Shown piece by piece: positions 24,561 through 31,699 of a DNA stretch of 38,663 nucleotides (within the stretch, counting starts at the first letter, position 1; each line of letters starts with the position of its first letter). This DNA is from Clostridiaceae bacterium (GTDB lineage: Bacteria > Bacillota_A > Clostridia > Clostridiales > Clostridiaceae). The DNA is taken from contig JAQSXU010000025.1 in assembly GCA_029256485.1 (NCBI GenBank), positions 1 through 38,663 on the forward strand, read 5' to 3'. The notes under the pieces are model-generated. The model was not told where the DNA came from. It saw only the letters and a program-made list of their open reading frames with translations, and made no database searches. Both the position numbers and the translations under genes were made by a program.

Positions 24561-25418
24561 ATGTTACTAAGTGATGAAGCAAACAGATGTTTATTATGTA
24601 AGAACCCAAGGTGTAGAGAAAACTGTCCAATTGATACACCTATTCCAGAAGTTATAGAATTATATAAGCAAGGTAAATTATTAGAAGCAGGGGAAATACT
24701 ATTCAACAATAATCCACTATCAGCTATTTGCTCTTTAGTATGTATTCATGAAAATCAGTGTTTAGGAAACTGTGTAAGAGGCATTAAAGGAGAACCTGTG
24801 CATTTTCATAATAAAGAAACGGAGATATCAAGCTATTATTTAAACAATGTAAAATTTGAAAAGAATATAATGGTAGATCAATATGAAGAAAAATTAATTG
24901 AATTAGGAGTTAAAATTAGACCAAATACATTAATAGGTCCGGTAATCACTCTGGATCGCCTATTTGAGGATGGATATAAGGCAGCATTTATTGGTGCTGG
25001 AAATGTAGCAATAGATGCAGCCAGAATGGCTCAAATCAATGGAGTGAAATAAGTAACTATTTTATATAGAAAGGGATTTCAGCAGATGTCTGCAACAAAA
25101 CGCGAAATTAATGAGGCAAAAGAGGCAGGAATAATGTTTAAATTATATTGTTCACCTCTAGAAATTAAAGAAAATGGAGTTGTTCTTCAATTAACAGATA
25201 ACCAGGATTTAAAAGAAGAATTTTTTAAATGTGATTCAACAATTGTTGCAGTAAGTCAAAGCCCTAAAACAAATATAGTTTCAAACACAACTAAAAAAGG
25301 AACTTTTGCATCCGGAGATGTGGTTACTGGGGCTAAAACAGTAGTCCAGGCAGTGGCACAGGCAAAAGTAGTTACAAATACCATAGATGAATATTGTATG
25401 TCCAATGCTGCCTGGTAG
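24561..25418 (+). pseudogene. GltA-like NAD(P)H/ferredoxin flavoprotein, decayed
   Basis: One frame encodes pieces of a glutamate-synthase-small-subunit-like oxidoreductase (about 460 residues in intact homologues, as I recall). The N-terminal Fe-S domain is nearly whole: CLLCKNPRCRENCP and CSLVCIHENQCLGNC. The FAD segment after KNI is missing and the text resumes at VDQYEEKLIELG. A further gap fuses AAFIG to AGNVAIDAARMA, removing part of the NAD domain. A TAA at 25050-25052 stands where GAA (Glu) is expected before VTILYRKG. A third gap precedes KKGTFASGDVVTGAKT. The tail ends within the 31-nt repeat, whose TAG serves as stop. AGGAAG precedes the ATG. The protein cannot bind FAD normally. 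Confidence 0.85.
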
Positions 25419-25467
25419 CACCCGGTTATTGTCGAATGTAACCAGGCAGCACCCGAAACTTGTCAAA
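25399..25467 (+). repeat. 31-nt palindromic repeat, tandem copies c1 and c2
   Basis: Two units start at 25399 (TGTCCAATGCTGCC) and 25430 (TGTCGAATGTAACC), exactly 31 bases apart, and a third TGTC begins at 25461. Copy c1 supplies the TAG at 25416-25418 that closes the GltA-like pseudogene frame. Confidence 0.85.
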
Positions 25468-25638
25468 AGCATTCTCACCTAGAATCTTTTCAATGAACAT
25501 AGTCTTATGTTAATATTAAATTGAATAATATGGCATAAACATATTTTGCAGGTACAATAAGCAAAAGCAAAACTATAGGACAAGTTTATGATGAAGTAAC
25601 GCGCAATATACATGTATAATAAAGGTATAGGGGTGATG

Positions 25639-26337
25639 ATGAAAGTGAATTTAAGTGAAGAATTGAGACAATTGTTATTAACTCAAGGAGCATCATTAGT
25701 AGGATTTGGAGATATTAGTGAAATAGTTAAGGATCAAGGTAATGATCTGAAATGCGGTGTTTCAGTAGTTGTACGGATGACCCCGGAAATAGTTAAAAAT
25801 ATAGAAAATGGGCCAACTACTGAGTATTATTCTGAATATAATAGGTTAAACTCACTGCTTGATGATTTAGTTATTAAAGGTGCTGCATTTTTGAAGAATA
25901 GGGGATTTAAAGCTGTGGCACAAACAACAGCAAGTGAAGAGGAATTTGGCAATTATAGAACACTTATGCCTCATAAGAGTTTTGCTACACGTGCAGGTAT
26001 TGGATGGATCGGGAAATGTGCTTTACTGGTAACAGAAGAATATGGCTCTGCTGTTAGAATTTCTTCTATACTTACTAATGCACCACTTGAAGTATCTAAA
26101 TCAATAAATTATGCAAAATGCAGTTCATGTATGAGATGCGTAAATGCTTGTCCTGCAGGAGCTGCCACAGGTGAGGCATGGGATATAACAAAGGATCGCG
26201 ATGATTTTTTTAATCCTATATTATGTCGTAAAAAGGCAAGAATAAGGGCTGCAAAAATAGGTATCGAAGCCACCATGTGCGGAAAGTGCATACAAATATG
26301 TCCGTATACACAAAGATATATCAATACAGCTAAGTAG
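25639..26337 (+). CDS. QueG-like double 4Fe-4S cluster protein, short form
   Basis: About 232 residues with two ferredoxin-type cluster motifs near the C-terminus: CSSCMRCVNACP and, after a spacer, CGKCIQICP. Upstream is the conserved GIGWIGKCALLVTEEYGSAVR region shared with epoxyqueuosine reductases. True QueG proteins exceed 300 residues and contain a full cobalamin-binding domain. This one is shorter, so a related reductase or electron-transfer role is more likely than tRNA modification. The start at 25639 (MKVNLSEE) follows TAGGGGTG; ATGs at 25612 and 25636 are alternatives. It lies alone between repeat copies c and d. Confidence 0.7.
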   Translation: MKVNLSEELRQLLLTQGASLVGFGDISEIVKDQGNDLKCGVSVVVRMTPEIVKNIENGPTTEYYSEYNRLNSLLDDLVIKGAAFLKNRGFKAVAQTTASEEEFGNYRTLMPHKSFATRAGIGWIGKCALLVTEEYGSAVRISSILTNAPLEVSKSINYAKCSSCMRCVNACPAGAATGEAWDITKDRDDFFNPILCRKKARIRAAKIGIEATMCGKCIQICPYTQRYINTAK

Positions 26338-26441
26338 TACTCGATATTACCGAGTATTGATGTAACAAAACCAGAGTTTAAATTAAAGTTAAAAAAGTAT
26401 ATTTAGCTTTTAGTTTGAAAATCGTTTTAAGGAGTTTATGA

Positions 26442-26927
26442 ATGGGTGTTATAGACGTTAATAAAAGAAATGTTGAATTGTTTTCTAGTGTTCTTATGGA
26501 GTCAGCTCAATGGTTAGATTCAATAGAAAAATCCATGTGGAAAGTAAATGACTTAACCGTTGATAAATTATTAGAAAAATACAATATAGAAGATATGAAA
26601 TTATGTTATGAAAATGGGGATTTAATTGGAGTATATGTTTTGCAGTGGTATGACCCTCTGTTTTGGGCAAACTTAAAGAAGAATGAAACAGGAATTTTAC
26701 ATAAGCTTGCCATATGCAAGAAATATAGAAAAAGTGGATATGGGAAAAAACTTATTGAATCAGCTGAATTATTATGCAAAAATCGAAATGTAAATTGGAT
26801 AAGGCTTAACTGCGGTACTTTTAGGCCAAGGCTTCGCAAATTTTATGAAAATGCTGGCTTCAAAGCGGTTGACAGAGTTTTCATAGATAATAGAGATCAA
26901 ATAAGGTATGAAAAACAAATTTTTTAA
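26442..26927 (+). CDS. GNAT family N-acetyltransferase
   Basis: A 161-residue single-domain acetyltransferase. Motif A is LAICKKYRKSGYGKKLIE (residues 88-105), with the Arg-x-x-Gly-x-Gly acetyl-CoA loop, and motif B covers LRKFYENAGFKAVDR. The substrate is unknown. TTAAGGAG lies 7 bases before the ATG (an out-of-frame ATG at 26438 is ignored). A repeat copy starts 22 bases after its stop. Confidence 0.8.
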   Translation: MGVIDVNKRNVELFSSVLMESAQWLDSIEKSMWKVNDLTVDKLLEKYNIEDMKLCYENGDLIGVYVLQWYDPLFWANLKKNETGILHKLAICKKYRKSGYGKKLIESAELLCKNRNVNWIRLNCGTFRPRLRKFYENAGFKAVDRVFIDNRDQIRYEKQIF

Positions 26928-26949
26928 TTCATTAAAGAATTGTCAATTA

Positions 26950-26985
26950 TGTCGAATGTAACCAGGCAGCACCCGATATTTGCGA
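26950..26985 (+). repeat. 31-nt palindromic repeat, copy d
   Basis: TGTCGAATGTAACC, then AGGCAGCACCCGATATT, with a degenerate next phase TGCGAA at 26981. It is nearly identical to copy c2. It lies in the gap between the GNAT and VOC genes. Confidence 0.85.
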
Positions 26986-27015
26986 AATAAAAAATTACGA
27001 AGGAGAGAAAAAAAT

Positions 27016-27426
27016 ATGACAATAAAATCTTTACATCATTTATGTATACAAACAGATAAGTATGAAGAATCAATAAAGTTTTACACCTGTATTTTAGGAT
27101 TTCAAATAGTAAATGAGTCTAAAAATTTTCACACCAGAGATTATAACACATGGCTTAAACTTGGAGATACGCTTATTGAAATGCAGACACCTAAAAAAGG
27201 TGATGAGTTCCTTAAATTTAACAAATTGAGCAGTGGGCTAGTACACATGTGTTTTTTAGTAGATAACATTGAAGATGAGTTAGAAAGAATAAAAAGTAAG
27301 GGATTCACAGATTTTAAAATGAAGGGTAAAAAAGAAATATATACAGTGGGAAACGGCAAGTTATTTAAGCTCAGTGCACCTGAAGGTACCATAATAGAGT
27401 TTAGAGATAATCCACTTATAGAATAG
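27016..27426 (+). CDS. VOC superfamily (glyoxalase/dioxygenase-fold) protein
   Basis: A 136-residue protein with two beta-alpha-beta-beta-beta modules typical of glyoxalase I-like proteins: LHHLCIQTDKYEESIKFYTCILGF at the start and GLVHMCFLVDNIEDELERIKSKGF in the second half, ending with APEGTIIEFRDNP. Potential metal ligands are His8, a Glu in LIEMQT, His in VHMC and a Glu in IIEF. The ATG at 27016 has AGGAGAG upstream; an in-frame ATG at 26980 falls within the repeat. Substrate not predictable. Confidence 0.8.
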   Translation: MTIKSLHHLCIQTDKYEESIKFYTCILGFQIVNESKNFHTRDYNTWLKLGDTLIEMQTPKKGDEFLKFNKLSSGLVHMCFLVDNIEDELERIKSKGFTDFKMKGKKEIYTVGNGKLFKLSAPEGTIIEFRDNPLIE

Positions 27427-27435
27427 GGCGAAAAT

Positions 27436-27471
27436 TGTCGGATGCTACCAGGTAGCACCCGATATTTGTCA
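27436..27471 (+). repeat. 31-nt palindromic repeat, copy e
   Basis: TGTCGGATGCTACC, then AGGTAGCACCCGATATT, with TGTCAT starting the next phase at 27467. The inner arms GCTACC/GGTAGC are perfect and outer pairing reaches TCGG/CCGA. It fills the gap between the convergent VOC and DegV genes. Confidence 0.85.
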
Positions 27472-27474
27472 TCT

Positions 27475-28302
27475 TTAGTAAAAGGATATTATCATACCGC
27501 CCTTACCTGCATATGTGCTCATGGTTGCGCCCATGTCATTGATAATAATATCTTTAGGATGGAATCTTTTTATAATTTCATTTTTTATAAATTCTACATC
27601 AGACAGATTGTCCACATGGGTAATTCCAAAAATGGAATTTGAAAAGTCTTTTTTTCTTTCTTCTATTACATCCAATACTCTTTTTAAAAATTTTTTCTTT
27701 CCTCGAATTTTTTCCAATAGCACCACTTTGCCATTTACACCTTCAAGCAGAATTTTTATATTTAGTATTTTTGCAATGGATCCTTGAAATCTACTTAGTC
27801 TGCCGCCCTTAACAATATTCTCAAGAGTGTCTAAAAGAATAAGAATATTCATGTCCTTTTTATAAAAATCCAATTCTTTTATTATTTCATCAATACTTAA
27901 ACCCTGCTTTGCAAGCTCAGCTGCCTTAGTTACTAAAATACCATGGCCTAATGAACCTGCCAGTGTATCATAAACAGTTATGGATAAGTCACACATACTC
28001 TTACCAACACACGCTGACTGATACGTGCCGCTGAGACCAGAGGATATGGTTAAACAGAGTATTTCATCATTCTTGGGAAACTGCCTAAATGCATTTGCAA
28101 AGGCTAATGGTGATGGTTGAGATGTCTTTGGAAGTTCATCAGAAGAAAACATTTTACTAAAGAATTCTTGAGATGTAATATTTACTCCTTCAAGATACTC
28201 TTTACCCTGAACATATATGTTTAACGGGACAACTTTAATATCATATTTTACAAGTAATTCTTTAGGCAAATCTGCAGAGCTATCACTTATTAACCTAACC
28301 AT
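27475..28302 (-). CDS. DegV family fatty-acid-binding protein
   Basis: A 275-residue DegV protein. Family motifs are DSSADLP (residues 5-11), the TSQPSP loop near 65 and SGLSGTYQSA near 88, with GGRLSR later. DegV/FakB-type proteins bind a fatty acid and may present it to a FakA kinase; no fakA is seen here. The ATG at 28302 follows AAAGGAGAAT; an ATG at 28338 further upstream is less likely. It converges on the VOC gene with repeat e between them. Confidence 0.85.
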   Translation of the reverse strand: MVRLISDSSADLPKELLVKYDIKVVPLNIYVQGKEYLEGVNITSQEFFSKMFSSDELPKTSQPSPLAFANAFRQFPKNDEILCLTISSGLSGTYQSACVGKSMCDLSITVYDTLAGSLGHGILVTKAAELAKQGLSIDEIIKELDFYKKDMNILILLDTLENIVKGGRLSRFQGSIAKILNIKILLEGVNGKVVLLEKIRGKKKFLKRVLDVIEERKKDFSNSIFGITHVDNLSDVEFIKNEIIKRFHPKDIIINDMGATMSTYAGKGGMIISFY

Positions 28303-28490
28303 GTTATTATTCTCCTTTTTCTCCAATAAAATGTCCATTAGTAATCATTTGTATTACAAAAATTATAACACATATAAAAAATTGAATAAAGAAGTGTTTA
28401 AATTATATTTATAATGAATTATGTAATACTAATGGTATAATTAAGTATATTCATGGTTACATATCAGTAAGATGATTATAGATATGGAAT

Positions 28491-29510
28491 ATGAAGGGAG
28501 ACATTGAAATAAAAACAAAAGTTATAACTATAATATTACTATTTTCCGTACTTATCACAATTACTATATATAAATTTGGTAACTTGGGTGGTAAAAAAGA
28601 AAAACCTTCACCATATATAAGTACTGAACAAGAAAAAAATGCATCATTTAGCTTCGTAGTTATGGCAGACAGCAGGGGTACAGATGGGGGAATAAATAAA
28701 GAAGCTATCATAAAAACAATGGAAAGCATAAAAAAAATGAATCCACAGCCAATTTTTGCAGTAATGCCAGGTGATTTGGTGGAGGGCTCTGCAAACTATG
28801 AAACTATAAAGGCACAGCTGATAAATTTTAAGAGCACAGTTACTCAATATTATCCTATAAATTTCTTTTACCCTGGATTTGGAAATCATGAAGCAGTAGC
28901 TGGGCAAAATGGCGAGCAGGCCTTTGAAGAAGTGTTTTCGGAAATTAAAGCTAATTTTTTGGACGGTTATCATAATACTGTGTATTATTTCGATAAAAAT
29001 AACAGCCGATTTTATATGCTGAACTCCAACCATCCTGGCCAGGAGCATATTATATCAGATGAACAATTAAGCTGGATAAAATCAAATAATGATGGGGTAA
29101 AAAAACACAATTTTTATTTTTTCCATGAACCGGCATATCCTACAGGAGCTCATATAGGCAGTTCACTTGACGTAAATAAGGTTCAGAGAGATAAGCTGTG
29201 GGAAATCATTGACTATTCACAAGGTCCAATGGTTTTTTGCGGCCATGAACACAATTATACAAGAAGACATATAAATTCAGAGTTCAATGAAACTATAAGC
29301 GGTCATAGTTTCAAATTTAACCAGTTTGTATATCAGGTTACTGCGGGCACTTTTGGCTCACCAGTATACAATGGATATACAGAGAAAAAGAATGTAGACA
29401 TATCTCCAGTTCCAGAATATAATTTTTCAGTAGTGAATGTAAATGAAAATAAAGTCAGGGTTTCAGTTTACAATCTGAAAGGAAAGATAATTGATGAATT
29501 TGAGCAGTAA
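28491..29510 (+). CDS. Membrane-anchored metallophosphoesterase
   Basis: About 339 residues: a short basic N-terminus, one hydrophobic anchor (about residues 11-27, VITIILLFSVLITITIY), then a calcineurin-like phosphoesterase domain facing outside. Metal motifs are MADSRG (Asp, with Arg where many members have His), GDLVEG, GNHE, HEP and the C-terminal CGHEHNYTRR. It could remove phosphate from nucleotides or wall polymers; the substrate is unknown. The ATG at 28491 lacks a good ribosome site, while GGGAG occurs just inside the frame followed by ATT or ATA codons, so the real start is uncertain. A TATAAT at 28436 may be its -10. Confidence 0.8.
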   Translation: MKGDIEIKTKVITIILLFSVLITITIYKFGNLGGKKEKPSPYISTEQEKNASFSFVVMADSRGTDGGINKEAIIKTMESIKKMNPQPIFAVMPGDLVEGSANYETIKAQLINFKSTVTQYYPINFFYPGFGNHEAVAGQNGEQAFEEVFSEIKANFLDGYHNTVYYFDKNNSRFYMLNSNHPGQEHIISDEQLSWIKSNNDGVKKHNFYFFHEPAYPTGAHIGSSLDVNKVQRDKLWEIIDYSQGPMVFCGHEHNYTRRHINSEFNETISGHSFKFNQFVYQVTAGTFGSPVYNGYTEKKNVDISPVPEYNFSVVNVNENKVRVSVYNLKGKIIDEFEQ

Positions 29511-29515
29511 ATAGG

Positions 29516-30433
29516 TTATTCAAGTCTAGTTTCGCTTCTCAGCTTCATATATTGAGATGGAGTCATTCCAGTAAGCTTCTTAAAAAGTCTGCTGAAGTAA
29601 TATGGATCACTGATTCCCACAAGATAACCCACTTCTGAAACTTTAATGGTAGTGGTATCAAATAATTCCTTAGCCTTATTAATTCTTAAAGTATTTAAAT
29701 AGCTTAATATAGTGTAGCCCGTTATTTTTTGAAATACTCTATTTAAATAGTCATAATTTGATTCAAATAATTGTTCAATATCTTCACTGGTAATTTTATT
29801 TACAAATTCATTATTAAGATAATTTAATAGGTTTCTGCATTTAACAAAGGCTTTTGAAAAATGTGGCTGAGAAGTATCTATTTTTGTAGAGGTGTAATCT
29901 CTGCTTATTTTTATTAATATTTCCAGCAGTTTAAGAGAAGAAACCCTTTTATAACCCTCATATTTTTTATAGAAATCATTATCTGCATCTACAAGAAGTG
30001 CCATAAGTTCATTTTCATCCTCATAATGATAATATTTTGGCAGATATAATTTATGGGACATATCTTTGTATTTATTAAAATGGTTACTTGTAAGAGACTC
30101 TCTTCTTTGAATAATCAGCTCTTTTGTAATCTGGTCATAGGATTTATCTTTAACCCACAGAATTTTTGGGTGTTTAAAATGAAAGTAATAATAGTGACAT
30201 GTAGCCTCTTTAAATCCAACGTGCTGAATGTTCGGCTCCAGAAGAAGCAAGTCACCTTTTCTCAGGGTATATTCATTATCACCTTCCTTTATATACAATT
30301 CTCCGCTTTTTACAATATATAATAAATACTCATCTATAGTTCTTGCAAAGTGTTTCCATGGTTTGTTATATGAAACATGTCCAATTAGTCTAACGGATGG
30401 AACAATATTTGTGTCTATGGTTAATAAATTCAT
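29516..30433 (-). CDS. AraC family transcriptional regulator
   Basis: A 305-residue regulator. The N-terminal cupin-like sensing domain (about 20-100) contains YTLRKGDLLLLEPNIQH, and the C-terminal pair of helix-turn-helix motifs (about 205-300) ends with VGYLVGISDPYYFSRLFKKLTGMTPSQY, a classic AraC signature. GGAGGG lies 5 bases before the ATG at 30433. It diverges from the alpha-glucan locus and is presumably its activator, sensing isomaltose or a related sugar (inference). Direct repeats lie in the shared promoter region. Confidence 0.9.
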   Translation of the reverse strand: MNLLTIDTNIVPSVRLIGHVSYNKPWKHFARTIDEYLLYIVKSGELYIKEGDNEYTLRKGDLLLLEPNIQHVGFKEATCHYYYFHFKHPKILWVKDKSYDQITKELIIQRRESLTSNHFNKYKDMSHKLYLPKYYHYEDENELMALLVDADNDFYKKYEGYKRVSSLKLLEILIKISRDYTSTKIDTSQPHFSKAFVKCRNLLNYLNNEFVNKITSEDIEQLFESNYDYLNRVFQKITGYTILSYLNTLRINKAKELFDTTTIKVSEVGYLVGISDPYYFSRLFKKLTGMTPSQYMKLRSETRLE

Positions 30434-30465
30434 TTTACCCTCCACTTGTATCTTAAGTCGGAATT

Positions 30466-30496
30466 ATACATTAAAAGTATGAATGGTACATTTAAT
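30466..30496 (+). promoter_or_regulatory. Direct repeat, candidate AraC-type activator site
   Basis: ATACATTAAA (30466-30475) and GTACATTTAA (30486-30495) lie 20 bases apart, about two helical turns. The second copy overlaps the weak -35 of the GH15 operon, as for class II AraC activators. Confidence 0.4.
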
Positions 30497-30512
30497 TTTA
30501 TTTTAGTATAAA
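30484..30512 (+). promoter_or_regulatory. Weak promoter of the alpha-glucan operon
   Basis: TATAAA (30507-30512) is preceded 17 bases upstream by a poor -35 (TGGTAC), consistent with activator dependence. Confidence 0.35.
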
Positions 30513-30560
30513 TTAATATTAAATCAAGAAGTAAATAATTTAACTAATGAAAGGGGGCGA

Positions 30561-30575
30561 ATGAAATCGTTAGCA
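30561..30575 (+). promoter_or_regulatory. cre site (CcpA) at the 5' end of the GH15 gene
   Basis: ATGAAATCGTTAGCA matches the WTGNAANCGNWNNCW consensus at every fixed position. It lies about 45 bases downstream of the predicted transcription start, a roadblock-type position for carbon catabolite repression. Confidence 0.6.
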
Positions 30576-31645
30576 TAAAAGATAAAAGTATTAACATAAT
30601 TACAGAAAATCAAAATAAATCAGGTGCATATGTGGCAAGCCCTAATTTTAGTGTATACAATTACTGCTGGCTAAGAGATGGAAGCTTTACAGCCTATTCA
30701 ATGGATTTATGGAAAGGATATGATTCCTCAGATAGTTTTTTTGATTGGACAAGTAATGTTATATCTAGACAAAGCTTTAAGCTCAAGAAAATTTTACAAA
30801 TGAAAAAAAAGGGCGAAATTTTAATTAATGATGATTATCTTCCAACCAGGTATAAACTGGATGGAAGTGAATGTGATGATGAATGGCCTAATTTTCAGCT
30901 GGATGGATATGGCACATGGCTTTGGGCTCTCACACAGCACATAAAAATCACAAAAAATACAGCTTTGCTGAGCAAATATAAGAAAAGCATAAAAATAACT
31001 ATTGATTACTTAACTAACTTTTGGAATGGCCCTAATTTTGATTGCTGGCAGGAAAATGGTGAGAGAATTCATACCTCTACTTTGTCTTCCATATATGGAG
31101 GCTTGAAATCTATTAATGAATTCTTAAATGATGAAAATATAGAAAACATTGAAAACACCATAAAACAGTATGTGCTGGAAAATTGTATTGTCAATGAAAG
31201 ACTGAAAAAATGTGTTGACTTGGAAAGCATTGATGCCAGCCTTATATGGACAGCAGTTCCCTATGAACTTTTTAGTATAAAGAGTCCTCAATTTTTGAAA
31301 ACAATTGAGGAAATAGAAAATTTACTAGTTCATAATGGCGGGGTACATCGTTATCCGGAAGATACTTACTACGGCGGTGGACAATGGATTATTTTATCAG
31401 CATCCCTTGGACTGTATTACTGTAAAGCAAAGGAACTTGAAAAAGCTAAATCCATGCTTCACTGGATTGAAGGCAAAGCCAGTGAAAATGGTGAACTGCC
31501 GGAACAGAGTTTAGAAAATGTAAATAATAAAAATTACATTAATGTATGGGAAAGTTTATGGGGAGAAGTAGCTTCACCAGTACTTTGGTCACATGCTATG
31601 TATCTTATCTTGCTCTATAACATTGAAAACTACATTAAAGATTAA
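30561..31645 (+). CDS. GH15 family alpha-glucosidase (glucodextranase/isomaltose glucohydrolase type); start unclear
   Basis: The coding frame carries a compact GH15 catalytic domain of about 355 residues: ENQNKSGAY then VYNYCWLRDGS (substrate pocket), WQENGE with the likely general-acid Glu, and LPEQ near the C-terminus with the likely base Glu. No signal peptide, so it should release glucose from imported isomaltooligosaccharides. The ATG at 30561 follows a GGGGG ribosome site but is out of frame by one base: it reads M-K-S-L-A-stop. The homologous frame runs ...IVSIKDKSIN. One more A in the AAA run would restore it. Otherwise translation may begin at GTG 30632, with AGGTG five bases upstream, losing about 20 conserved residues. 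Confidence 0.7.
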
Positions 31646-31699
31646 GTTAAATCGGCATTACAAATGCTTTAAATTTAAAATTTTAGAGGGGGAAATAAA

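Noticed and set aside
25399..25467. Tandem repeat as a mini CRISPR array
   Set aside because: The 31-nt units abut with no spacer and single copies are dispersed with the same unit; no cas genes are present.
26338..26356. Hairpin TACTCG/CGAGTA after the QueG-like gene as a terminator
   Set aside because: Only 6 bp and no T run follows; too weak to call.
27515..27787. Plus-strand open frame inside degV
   Set aside because: Overlaps a conserved DegV protein on the other strand and lacks a ribosome site.
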